This document shows, piece by piece, positions 22,887-34,566 of a stretch of DNA of 64,000 nt. The stretch comes from Syncephalastrum monosporum B8922 (lineage: Eukaryota; Mucoromycota; Mucoromycetes; Mucorales; Syncephalastraceae): positions 124,001 to 188,000 of the forward strand of contig JNEN01000922.1 of the NCBI GenBank assembly GCA_000697355.1, given 5' to 3'. The notes beneath the pieces were generated by a model. The model saw only the letters and a list, made by a program, of their open reading frames with translations, had not been told where the DNA came from and did not search any database. The translations under genes were made by a program, and so were the position numbers. The stretch's first letter is position 1, and each line of letters starts with the position of its first letter.

Positions 22887-24101
22887 TTACTGGCTCTTCT
22901 TGGATTCCGAGGTACCAGGACCTGGTGGAGGGACTTCAGAAATTTCTTTCAACGTAGCGAGCATCTGATCGCGGACTTCATTAGTCAAGGTATCGATCGA
23001 AGCCGAATCCTCCTGAACATTGGTGGTATCGACCGGAGGAAGGACTGGAGAGTTTTCACGTGTGAGTAGCCCGTCACTATTTGTTTCCTTCTTTTTGTCC
23101 TGTTGTTGCGAAGATACCTTTAATTTTGACGTTGCCAGGTAGGAAACGCTTGGCCTTGGAGTCATACAAATGGTTGTAATTGGAAACGACGATGGGAACG
23201 ACAGGTACGTGGGCCTGCACAGCCATGTAGAAAGCACCTTTCTTGAAGGGGAGGAGGTTCAGCTCATGGGGATGGCCACGCGTGCCTTCGGGGAAAAGCC
23301 AGACGCTGATCTGAATTGGGTGGAAACATGTGTTAGAAATAAGATAATGGTGTTATATCATCCCGCGGTCCCTCATACCTTCTTCTTGTGGATATCCTCA
23401 GCAGCCTGTTTCGCTTCCTTGATCGCGCTGTCTCGGTTTTTGCGATCCAAAAAGATGGCCTTGCTCAGCGTCACTGTTTCATAATGGATGATCAGAACCC
23501 CTCCATAACTGCCTTTACGCTTCTTTTTTTTTCGCTTTTCCTTCTGGAATTACTTACTGTACCAGCCCAGGAACGGGTAGTATTTGATCGACTTCTTGGC
23601 CACAACCGAGGTGGCCTTGGGGAAGACGCTTGCCATGAAGAGGACGTCCATGCTGGATTGATGGTTGCAGACGTAGACGCTGGGACGACCAGTTTCCAAG
23701 TGCTCCTTGCCCTCAATAGTGACGGAAATACCGGTGAAGTAGCCCGCGATATGGTAGTAGAGTCGGGCTACCGTCCAGTTAATGAGGTGAGTCTTGCCAA
23801 AGATGGGCAATGTAAGCGATGCCAAGACACCGTAGAGCGCAATAAGCGCCATGCAGACGAGCGATGCTGCGGTTTTGTAATAGAAGCCGCCTCTCTTACG
23901 GTAAAGCGCAGAAGCTGCAATGGGGAGCACGGCCCATGCGGCCCAATGGACGCGAGTAAAGGCCGTACCTAGAAACCCCGGGCGGGTGAGTACTTCTGAA
24001 GACGATAACACGACAAATAGTAATAATATAAAACAAAGGATATAGAGAACATAGAGAATATAAAGCACAAGATATAGAGATAGCATACTTATTTCAGGCA
24101 T
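22887..24101 (-). CDS. SLC1: 1-acyl-sn-glycerol-3-phosphate acyltransferase (Slc1-like)
   Basis: The enzyme acylates lysophosphatidic acid to phosphatidic acid in the ER or lipid-droplet membrane. Exons (reading down) 24101-24089, 23968-23558, 23473-23379, 23310-23118 and 23044-22887 give 289 aa, the usual size. The joined N-terminus is MPEISTAFTRV, followed by two or three membrane segments. The catalytic box NHQSSMD (HX4D) and the substrate box FPEGTR are both intact, with VAKKSIKYYPFLGW between them. The C-terminus has the family's VRDQMLATLKEI helix. Reading through the 5' or 3' introns gives longer but wrong ORFs; splicing restores KVLPPVDT at the last junction. It is divergently arranged with the CABLES-like gene. 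Confidence 0.92.
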
Positions 24102-24594
24102 GTTGATTGAGAGAGGATTGATCCAAAGAAAGAAGAATAAGTCAAGTCAATTTAAAGGTGCTCAACTCAACAGTTGGGACTTAAAAGCATGTGATTCTTT
24201 CTCGGCCTAATTGTGAGAATCTTGGCCACTACAATACACTGTGCCAAATGTACACAGCGTGTGATGAGGATCATGATGATGACGTCGACACTCAGAGCAC
24301 GGTGCGGGAGACGAAATCAGGCCTAAATTCTCAGTCTCAGTCTCAGTCTGTCTTCAGTCTCAGTCCTCAGTCTCAATCTCAGCCAAGTCTCACAGGTTGG
24401 ACAATTGTGGCACTTTTTGTTGCTCTCTTTTTTTCTCAGACTCAACTTGACTTGTTACAGCTTATCTCTTTGCTTCCTCTTACTTTCCTGCTGATTGACA
24501 ACGTTATTGATTGACACGTCTGGCGATACTCTGTTTTGACACTCTCAAACCACTGCACGCCAATTACTCTCTTCTTCTGCTCGCATATACGCCA
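24102..24594. promoter_or_regulatory. Shared intergenic promoter with CAGTCT repeats
   Basis: This 493-base region separates divergent starts, Slc1 on the minus strand and the CABLES-like gene on the plus strand. It contains an imperfect repeat of TCAGTC units (about 24331-24385), and TTGACTT-type sequences on each side (GTCAAGTCAA near 24138; TTGACTTGTTAC near 24447). The repeat could be a regulatory element or a simple microsatellite. Confidence 0.5.
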
Positions 24595-26576
24595 ATGGGC
24601 ACGACGAAAAGTCGTAAATCTAGGCGTAATAATTCGAGACCAACAGCCTTTAAATTCCTGTCGTCTATACCTCTCGGAAGTGAAGACGATTCACAGTCTA
24701 TTCCATCCAAGCAACCGAACAACAGCTGGCAAACAGCTGACGACTTTCGTCCAGGACACCACCATTCTTTCCACGATGAATCGAACGATCCACGCCAACT
24801 GTCAAAGCAGCTCCAGTCCAGAGACAGCCTCACCGACGGAATCAACACAGAGCTTGCAGGTAAACAGAACATTCTCTATTCTATGTTTGTTCTTAAGCGC
24901 CAAGACATGCGACGCGGTTCGATTTTTTTGATTACATCTGGACTGATGACCATCATGCAGCTGTTTCGCTTATCTCGACCGACAGCAACTTTTCGGACGA
25001 TGCCAACATTTCTCAAGCCGACAAAGGAGGAAGTCGCCTTGGTCCATCATTGGCGTCCTCGGCACCCGTTATGACAGCAAACAGAAACGCTACATCTTTG
25101 CTCTCTGCCCAAATAGACAAACAGAACAGTACGAACAACAACAGCAGCAACAATAACAATAACAACAGGAAGACGGATGGCGATCGTCGACGCTGGTCCA
25201 CCGAAAGCAACGATAACGGGGACGTACAGCATCACAAGCTCACTCGAGAGGACAGCGAGCGACCCATTGCTTCTGAGAAAATCAAAAAGAAGTCGCACCA
25301 TGCTGACAAAGACGTATGATCTCTCACTCTCCTCACTCTCCTCTCCCTCCACTCTTCCATTCTTACTTCACTCATCTCATCTCGTCGCGCGTACGTTTCT
25401 AACCTCCCCATTTCCATCAGGACCACGGCATTCTGTCCATGTTCCGATATTACACGGACAAGATCCGGTTTTCTGCTGGCAAGCGTAAGACCGATGAATC
25501 CGTCAACCGTGGCTACTTGTATGTCATCTTTTTACTGCTACTTTGACGGGCTCTAACCTTGTCTAACGATGTAAATTGATAGGCAACAGCAATTGGCAAG
25601 TCATGATAACAACAAGCGCCGGCCTGCATTGTCGTACGCCCATTTCTTGGTACCATCCTATTCTCTTGAGTAAGGAGTCGCTTGATCCAGTCAAAATGGA
25701 AGCTGAGATCTAATCTCCCTCTTCGCTTATACTTTTTTTTTCCTTGTGCAGAAACAACCCACCTGTCGAACCAAACCATTACGATCCTTACGCGTTGGAT
25801 AATGATTCCTATAACCGGTTCGGCTACCTTTCCAGCTCTCAGGTAAATCTTCCCAGCTGTGACACAAGGGTGTTTGATTTTGACATTCTGGATCTAGGGA
25901 ACCGCGCCTAGTCAGACGTTACGGCCCTCGGAACTGAAACGCGAGTTGAATGAGCAGTTCCGACTTGTCCACCCTGAGATCCCTTCCGAAATTACATTAA
26001 GCAAGATTCGAGCTATCAAGACACACTTGGTAGAGATTGGTCGCGAAGTCGATTTGGAAATTTCGAGTGTCGCGCACGCTTTTGTTTACTTTGAGAAGCT
26101 TGTCACCAAGGTACGTTTCGCACAGCTTTTCGCTACGCCCATATTTATCAGGATTTCTAGAATGTGGTGACGAAACGTAACCGGAAACTTATTGCTGCGT
26201 GCTGTCTGTTCCTGGCCACCAAAGTGAACGAAGCCAAGGGAACTTGGTTCGAGCCTCTCTTTGATGTATGTTGTTTCAACTGGATACGGAAAAAAATCTA
26301 TTGTCTAACATATTCATCTGTAGGCCATTGATGATGAACTGGACGTTGATTCAAAAGACGTGCGCGATCACGAATTTGCAGTTTTTGCCGATCTCGAATT
26401 TAATCTTTATATACCGCAAAACGAATTCATGCCGCACTTTGAGCACATATTCCGGCTTTTGGGTAAATCTCTCTCCGTGCCACTCGTATTCGCATTATTA
26501 ATACCCAGATACAGAATACAAGAGTTTCGAAGAATACCTCGGTACCTCCAACTTTTACGACGTCAAATCTTCATGA
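24595..26576 (+). CDS. CABLES-like cyclin-box protein
   Basis: Nine exons join in frame to 472 aa: 24595-24859, 24961-25313, 25421-25518, 25583-25669, 25752-25842, 25898-26110, 26161-26265, 26324-26462 and 26509-26576. The N-terminal segment RRNNSRPTAFKFLSSIPL parallels the conserved RRxxSR...FL motif of animal CABLES (CDK5 and ABL1 enzyme substrate). The middle is Asn/Ser-rich. The C-terminal half (about residues 300-450) is a divergent cyclin box. LNEQFR, LTLSKIR-like and AHAFVYFEKLVTK segments, then KRNRKLIAACCLFLATKVNE and MPHFEHIFRLL, follow the CABLES order closely. A role in binding or adapting a cyclin-dependent kinase is inferred from the family. The last two exons are short but keep frame. 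Confidence 0.82.
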
Positions 26577-29471
26577 CACGGAGTACTTGCAGTCTATTTT
26601 CCATAAAGGAGAAATAACACATATATATAAATTATTTTTCCAGCGTCTCATTGATGTGTCGTCCCTCAAGCACATTTTAGCCCACCGAATGTGGCATCTC
26701 GCTTGTCCTTTGCATCGGGCAAGCTAGAAAACTCACTTTTAGCACAACATCAGAAAGTGAACTCTTCAACATTTAAGTTCAACCTTTCATATAATGCGTT
26801 CTTGTTCTGGGAAAATCGTTGAACCCTGAAACTAGAAAACACTGTTACGCACAGGAATATGGAAAACGTGCCTACGGGACAAGCGTACCAAATAATAGAA
26901 ATATTTACTTCTACAAGATCCTTTTCCATTGGTGGCCAAAATTTCGCATTGCGCGGTCTTGTTACACAAGCGAAAATGATCCAAAAACAAGCATGCAATG
27001 AATAAAAGTTCGATTAACATGTCAATTTATCGACGGTGTGCATTCAAAGTCTTTCGTATGCTCTCGTAGCATAATTGAGTCAAACGGATGCTCGTAAATG
27101 GATATTTCAGCCGATGCCTTTCACCCTTTCATTGCTGTAATCACAAGGACGTCTATGGTACATCCTATTTTAGCCGTGAGGTAAACCTTTCGGATGAGCA
27201 GAACTCGGCTTCAGAGCCGGAGGGAGCCAATATTTGTCCGTCCACGCATTATGGCCCTCCGTTGTATGCTTTGCCGCCGATCACCGCCGCCATTCCGTTC
27301 GTTTCCCACCGCGGTTATCAGGAGACAATCTTTAGGGGGATCCAACACAATTTGGTTCGCCGGCCATAGAATAGGAATAAGACCGGTGACCTTTTCCTCT
27401 TCGTTCCATTCTGTTGTTGGCGTATAAGTCTTGGCAGTCCGTGACAGAGAGAAGAGAAAAAAAAAGGCTACGCATCGGGGCTGAAGCTCTTCGTGTGAGA
27501 CTTCAACAAAAGTATGCCCTTCCCACATAGAAAGATCATCTAGTCCGACAAAATAAATATTTGTTCTCCATATTCACTTTTAAATCTTTGACGAGACAAA
27601 CTCGTCGTAGTTGGTAACACATTGTGTATAAACGTTGTGTTAACGAATCCGGCGGGCTTATACATCTTGATAGGGATCCAAATCTGGTGGATACCAGGAC
27701 CATTTTGGACCACTGCGTTGGCGCAGCCTAAACCCTCGCTTGTACATGTCAAATGTATTACCGTACTTTTACGACAGTGACAGGAGTACTACTCAAGGAA
27801 TACAGGCACTTAAACCGTACCAATGGGATTTTTGGGTGCATATGTAAGAATTAGTGTTCACTTCCGTTTTTTTTTTTTTTTTTTTTTTGGTAATGGTAAT
27901 CACAGACATATAACATAGGACAAACGGGAAACAGCACTTTTATGGTCTCGCGGCGACAAACATCCGTGTTCAGTAATGTGTAAGCATCCTGGTGGTTAGC
28001 TATCCTGCATCCCAAAAGAGAATATAGTATACGATTAATATGCGGAAGCGTCTGCCATCCATGATCAGTCATATGCATGAGATTAGTCAGGGTCAGTATA
28101 TGCACGAAATCGTTACAAATTATACCTGAGCTCCAAAGATCGCCAGGATTGCGCGCCCGCATATGCATTGCAGCGCAGTCTCATAGTAATAGCCATACAG
28201 TCCTTTGGTGTAGTATCTTATATGCAAATATGTAAAAAAAGAAATAGCTACCTGTTGTGTGGCATCCGATACCATACGATTGATAAGTAGCAGGTGGAAC
28301 TCTCGAGAAGAAAAAGGATATAATATAGGCGAAGACACATTATTTATCAAGCATATATAGCAGAGCCGGTTTTTGCCTTACAAAGCACGAGATGCGCTTG
28401 CATCATTCGAGGAACAGACCCCTCCTGCAATGTAAGGAGATATCCAACAAGAGTGTTTATCGTGATGTGTACATCTCCCTGTGCATCCGTGGCGGAGAAG
28501 ATGAGCATAATGAAAACTTTCGTACGCTACCTTATTTCCATGCCAGCGCATTAAAATTTTTGACGAACTTCCAATGTTAAGCCCAGGCCCGAGAATGCTT
28601 ATTCGGTGCTGCCGTGAGGCGGATTTTTGGTTGGATAAGACTGGTAAGATATTTTCTCGTTGTTGCACGATAGTACCATATCTAGCATACAGTTATATAT
28701 AACGTAAGGTATGGTGATACGGCGGGGTGCCCATCCTGAAAAAATAAGAGATACGATGCGGAATGGCCATGTACGACGAGAACGATCCTCGAAAAGAGAA
28801 GAAAATCCCCCTTATTCAGAATCATCGGGTCACCGGCGTGGGTTCCACCATGCGCTACCATCTTGCTTTGACCACCGGTGCACAACCTCAAGTCTTGGGG
28901 GAATCCGATATCAAGTGACTACACACGGCAAACAACGTCGGCTCCGGGCTCTCGACCGATGAGCGACAAGCATGCTTGCGTGATTTGGTACTGCATTACT
29001 CGGGTCACGCTGCAGATATGAATCATGTCGGGTACGCACGCTCGCACGCGACGCCATGACAACAGCGTCGTAGCCTCACCCCCCAACTGACCAACCGTAA
29101 TAGTAAAGTAGTCGTATCCAGAGCTGCAAGACAACACGGGGTTCCCCGAGTGAGAGTGGTAGTGGAATGCATCTAGGGGAAGTAGCAAGCATATTTGAGT
29201 ATTCACACACACACACATGATGGAGTCGCACGCAGTGATGAACCGTGCGTATAATCTGGCAAAACTCTAACATAACTTCTTTCTTGACCACATGGCAAAG
29301 AGGAAATTTCATGATCCCATTGTTGTGCTTGTTTGTTGGTGGTTTTAGCTTCCCGATGAACCTTTTTCGCTTAACTCCGGCTGCACCACAACCCGTTTTA
29401 TCATTATAGATATAAAAGAGGGCACATCTCGCACTTTGTAATTTTTTTTCCTTTCAGTGTTATGCTACATC
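26577..29471. other. Long intergenic region with a poly-T tract
   Basis: About 2.9 kb without a supported gene, the longest non-coding stretch here. A run of 22 T lies at 27867-27888. (CA)n is short (29205-29217). Several ORFs of 60-105 codons have no family features. A TATA box for the next gene lies at 29411. Confidence 0.5.
29411..29418 (+). promoter_or_regulatory. TATA box of the App1-like gene
   Basis: TATAAAAG lies about 60 bases before the ATG at 29472, in otherwise non-coding DNA. Confidence 0.55.
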
Positions 29472-31470
29472 ATGACGGCCTACTCCAACGAGCTACCGAC
29501 GATCTTTTCACCTACGGATACCACCGCAAATTCTATCCTCAGCGATGAGGCCGCCTCCGATCACCGCGAAATGATTCTATTCCCTACCTATGCTTTCCGC
29601 AACCCAGAGGGTAGTGAAAAAATATAGTATGGTGAAAGCAATGACTAAGATACCATCAATAGATCCTTCCGAGTGGCTGATACGAGTGAAGGGTTGGGCA
29701 CTCTCACACAATCGCTCTGTGGCTAAAGAGCGAGTTGTCATGGGTAAGCGCTGAATGATAAGCGACGAATAGAAATGTATAAAGTGCTGACGATGGTCAC
29801 CGGTTCTGCCCCTTCCATCTTTCTCTCCGTCGTATTTCAGGTCTCACAAAAAGCCTTGCTGGGAAAAGTTCAGCTGATCACCATTCGACCTATTTGTTTG
29901 AGCAGCGGTTCAAATACTTTCTTGCAAAGAACAAGCGTAACAAACAATTCGTCATCCATGCTGTCGGAGCCGCTTCAATTGAGCAGCGCCTGCAGCAACG
30001 TGATGAAGAGGAGGATGACAGCCACGACAGTAATTTTGTCGACGACGGCACTGCCGACATGGCCGCTGAAGCCATCGTTCCCTACTTCTCCACCTCTCGG
30101 CGGAGCTCAGCCGAATCGAGCGATTCGGGTTACAATTCCGGTTTCTCTGACAGTGGCAACAAACAATGCTACGGGGACAGTCCGAAACAGGATGACGAGT
30201 ATGTCCATGACTGTGACAGCATCCTATTTGACAACTTTCAGTGCGATCCTATCCTTGTTGACCGTCCTGGAAACCCGCTCTCCGCCATCCTCAACGGAAA
30301 TCGCCAGAGATACTCATACCTCACGCCATCTTCGGTTTCCATCGCGTCAGGTTCAACGTCGTCGTCATCTTTTGATAACGACACTACCGTTCAGTCTTTC
30401 GACACCGTGGCGAGCTCTGCCAGTTTCTCTAGCCAGGACATACAAACAAGCACTCCAATTTCTCTTACGACAGAGGCTTCGGGCTTCCTCTCGGGAGAGC
30501 TTACTTTGCCCCACCACATCGTCAACAGCTGGACGAAGCATCACGACCATTGTGATGTACGCGTCGTGCAACTCCGCTCGAGTGGTGAGAATACTTTTGC
30601 ATCAAGCTATGGCGATGTCTCGATGATCGAGCCCGAAGGCGTCTCCATTATATCTGACATCGACGATACGATCAAGGACACTCAGATTCTTGCTGGTGCC
30701 AAGAAGGTTTTATCCAACACATTTTTCAAGCGGGCGAAGGCTGTGCAGGGTATGGCTGAGACCTACATGGAATGGGTAAGCCGTTTTTTTTTTTTTTTAA
30801 TTTTATTTTATTTTATCTTTTCGCTGGTGCTCAGAGGACATGTACTAATGGTATAATCTGCTCTTTACAGTATCATAACGGTGCCTCTTTTCACTACGTA
30901 TCCAACAGCCCTTTTCAGTTGACAACAATGCTCTCGGAGTTTCTCAAGGACACCAACTTCCCGCCAGGAAGCATGCACCTTCGGCTAGATGGCAGCCTGT
31001 TGGCACGCCTCGTCGAAGTACCTGGCCGTGCGAAACGAGACGCAATCATCGCTCTCCTCAACGACTTCCCCAGGCGAAAATTTGTTCTCATTGGTGACTC
31101 TGGGGAGATTGATCTTGAGATCTATGCGCGTATCGCAGCAGATTTTCCTGGCCGGATACTTAAGATCATGATTCGCGACGTGAGTACCCCACAGGCGCTT
31201 GTACGACGACGCACTACGTGGAGTTTCATCTTTACCCCTTCCAAACAACAATCAAAAGAACTCCCCTCACAACAACAGAGAAGCACTTCTGATTCGGCCC
31301 TGTTGCCCACGTGCGGTGCCCTGGATCAACGACTCGAGAAAGCGCGTCGTCTTTGTCCCCAGACGGAGATGATTGTGTTTCAAAACGCAAACTTGCTCAA
31401 GAGTGACACTGTCGTCCGCGAAGCCCTATGGAGTGCGCTAGACCAGCAACAGCCACAGATGCATCTCTGA
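29472..31470 (+). CDS. App1-like Mg2+-dependent phosphatidate phosphatase
   Basis: App1-type enzymes dephosphorylate phosphatidic acid and are linked to actin patches and endocytosis in yeast. Exons 29472-29610, 29663-29743, 29841-30775 and 30871-31470 give 584 aa. The N-terminal part has PSEWLIRVKGWALSHN and TYLFEQRFKYFLAKNKRNK, as in the family. A long Ser/Asp-rich insertion follows (about residues 110-300). The catalytic HAD-like domain has SDIDDTIKDT (the DxDxT box), HYVSNSPFQL, LIGDSGEIDLEIYA and GRILKIMIRDV. All key residues are present. The last intron begins with a long T-rich tract. The tail is Gln/Ser-rich. Start chosen at the first in-frame ATG after the TATA box. Confidence 0.9.
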
Positions 31471-33201
31471 GGAACCCATTTCCCAAACTCAAAGCATACC
31501 TGTTCCACTAGTCCACCATTGACCGATACCGCTCAGCATCTATCTTTCTTTCATGCATCCTGCATTCTCGTATTTGTATCTGCATCTTTCGCCCTTCATC
31601 TCCCTCCTCAAATGATTCACATATCCCGCATCAAAATAGAATATTGATATTAAGCAACGTATGCCCTTACTAAGTATGTATATGAAACCACCATCCCTTG
31701 TACATTTAATAAAACATGTAATATTCTAATGTCTTTATGGTAAAACTGTGCGAGAGGGCCATTTGTTATGTAACATGAACCGAGCATGTGGGGTACAGGT
31801 GTGGTCCTTGTGGTAACAGATGATCTTTTATCGACACCCGAGAAAAAATGAAAATAAAATATATAGCGTTACTGTATTTATTTTTGAGACCTCTGTGTTT
31901 CGTAATTATACTCGAGCTCAGATTCGTCTTGTGCGATCAAAATAAGTTGAAAGATTGTGCCATTCGATTTGAGGATGTGCGATAAAAACAAACAACTCAT
32001 TTTGGTTGCATGCACCATCGATACGAGGGAAGACGCGTAGCGTGATTGAAAGTTCGAGGCTAGATGTTTTGGTATACATGAGAACTGCTATCTCACTACT
32101 CTTGACACGTCTTTGAACATTACAAAACATATTTCTTTCTTGAGAATTGAAACATCTATCTCTAAACATACACGACAAATATCTGAAAGACACCTGCTAG
32201 TCGAATGACGGCATAGGCTATCATGTAGTTTATGGTGTATACGATGGGATGTCTCTGTAAATCATGTCATCATGTACACCAACGTCCTCAGTCATATGCG
32301 TGAAGCATACACGAAGCCCTGCTCAAGCGAAAGTAGGACTAGAGTGCAGATTTGCGACGGTATATTCACATTGACGCATCTGGACGTGGGATGGCTCTCA
32401 TTAACTATATGCCTGAAGTATTGACAAAGTGGTCGCTTATGTGTGTGTCAGTTATACCAAGAGCATGACATCAATAAATCACGATTCTTCTCAAGGCTTC
32501 TTCAACAACACTTTATCTCTTTACGGAAGGGATTTTCCCATAATAGTAAAAATGCGATGTGACGTAGGAAACAAAAAGCGAGAAGGTCGACACACCCACA
32601 CATCAACAAAGTTGTCAGGTCAAGAACATACAGTGTGCTCAATTCACATGATAAGGCTGCTGCTAAACCTGTAGAGAAGCTATCTACATCTCCACTTTAC
32701 GAGTGTATGACTGAAAATCATGACGCCAGATATTTTGCCATTTGCGTGACATGATGTGACATGGCTCTTTCAGTAGGATAGTATTATATACAGAAAAAGG
32801 ATTAAAAAAATCGAACAGCCTTTTCTTATGCTACTGTGTTTGTAAAGGTGTATTTGCCGGTAGGTATATCGGTACAATATTTTGTTCTGTTAAAATACTA
32901 GCAGCATCAAGAGACGTACTGTAACACATATTTTATTGTGAAAGCGACTGTCGACACCATCATGATACTGGCATATGCTCCAGTTGGTCACGGCACATAG
33001 AGTAAGATCCTTTACGACTCCTGCACATAATATAAAATACATTAGGTCGCATGTGGGCTATATAAAATCTACTTGCAGGATTTGCGAGCGTGATTGGAAG
33101 CTGTGGTTGTAAAGTTTGAGCGGAAGGCTAAGGGCAATTTTTGAAGAGCCTAGATAAAGTGGCGCCATATATTGCGGACGACTTCCAGTCTTCCTTGAAA
33201 A
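31471..33201. other. Intergenic, nothing recognised
   Basis: AT-rich, 1.7 kb. AATAAAACATGTAATA near 31708 and AATAAAATATATA near 31853 may serve 3' ends. A minus-strand ORF of 91 codons (31918-32193) has no recognisable feature. Confidence 0.5.
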
Positions 33202-34389
33202 ATGCGGGCGCTTTTAAGACGTCTCACGTATACGCGACCATTCACGCAAACGCACCGACTCTACGCATCCGGTAGCAAAGCCAACTACGCTGAAGCATTC
33301 GCACAGCAGTCGGGTAAATACAATACAATGTCGCCCCGCTGTTTAACCCGTGCTCATGCTGCGTCCACAGATAATGAGCAACCGAATTTGAAGCAGCTCT
33401 ATGACACACACATCCCTGTCAATTGCAGGCAGCGCGGACTGCTTACTCTCGGATCGGCCTTTGCGGCCTTCTTTGACCCGTACCGAGGAGGTGTGTGATA
33501 CAAAGCGGAAAAGACTGCCACCTATACGAGTTAAACGGAGGACGCTGACACATACGCACACAAAACAAAAAAAAAAAAAAAGACATGGTAGCTACCCTCG
33601 GCGAAACGACCGGCACAAAGGCTTTAGAGCATATGCGAAAACAAATGCTTGAATCTGAAAGTGGTCGGCGTATTTTACGCGAACGACCTATTATCCATAC
33701 AAGCACGATCGACTTTGATAAGCTGCGCAAGACGTGCGCGCCCGGCACCTTTGGTCATACATACGTGTCCTGGCTCGACAGTCAAGGTGTCACTCCCGAT
33801 ACGCGTGCACCGGTAGATGCTCATTATAGTAAACCCGAGTCGCAGGTTACTCAAGCACATACACGTACATGCATTGTACTAGGTCCATTTCGTGGATAAT
33901 GAAGAACTCGCCTACGTTATGCAAAGATACCGCCAAGTAAGCTACATGAAATAATCCGTATCCTAGTGACAAAGTACCCGCGCTGACGATTTCCGCCGCT
34001 ACTCCATTTTCTTATGACTGTAGTCGCATGACTTTTTTCATACATTGACTGGTCTTGGGGTGACGGTCGAAGAGGAGCTGGCACTGAAATGGTTTGAATG
34101 GGCCCAGACTGGGTTACCCATGACCATCCTTTCGTCCTTGTTCGGTCCATTGATGCTCCCATCTGAGGCCTGCCGTCGTCTCTATGGCACCTATATCCCG
34201 TGGGCTATCCAGTGCGGCAGGTATGTTGTGTCGTTGAATAATTTCTGTTGAAAGAGTTGACACCGTTGCTTCTGTGTTCACTGTAGATCTTCTGTTCCTC
34301 TTATGAGTGTTTATTTTGAGGATCACTTTTATACACCTCTGGATGAACTTCGTCGCCAGCTACGCATCACATTGCCTCCCACGCCATGA
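33202..34389 (+). CDS. COQ4: Ubiquinone biosynthesis protein COQ4
   Basis: COQ4 organises the coenzyme Q biosynthetic complex on the matrix face of the inner mitochondrial membrane. Six exons, 33202-33313, 33371-33490, 33583-33812, 33883-33936, 34024-34220 and 34287-34389, give 271 aa. The first 20 residues are Arg-rich and acid-free (mitochondrial presequence). Conserved blocks are GSAFAAFFDPYRGDMVATLGET, RPIIHTSTIDFDKL, PGTFGHTY, NEELAYVMQRYRQ and SHDFFH, which with the downstream VEEELALKWFEW supplies the HDxxH...E metal site. The exon-three acceptor follows a run of A instead of pyrimidines. It is convergent with PGK, 177 bases apart. Confidence 0.93.
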
Positions 34390-34566
34390 CGAGCTTAGTT
34401 TAATCTATATATTCGCATTCACATACACGTCCAGCCATGCACATAATAGAAACAAAGAAGGAAATACATTAACCATCTAATCATTTTATTGGTATTACAC
34501 GAGTTTCGAAAGAGACACGCAAAAGCAAAGATTTTTTATACAACTTTACAGCTTCGGATCATGCAG

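Noticed and set aside
22887..23237. Unspliced C-terminal frame of the acyltransferase
   Set aside because: The intron keeps an open frame by chance. Removing it gives KVLPPVDT in line with the family.
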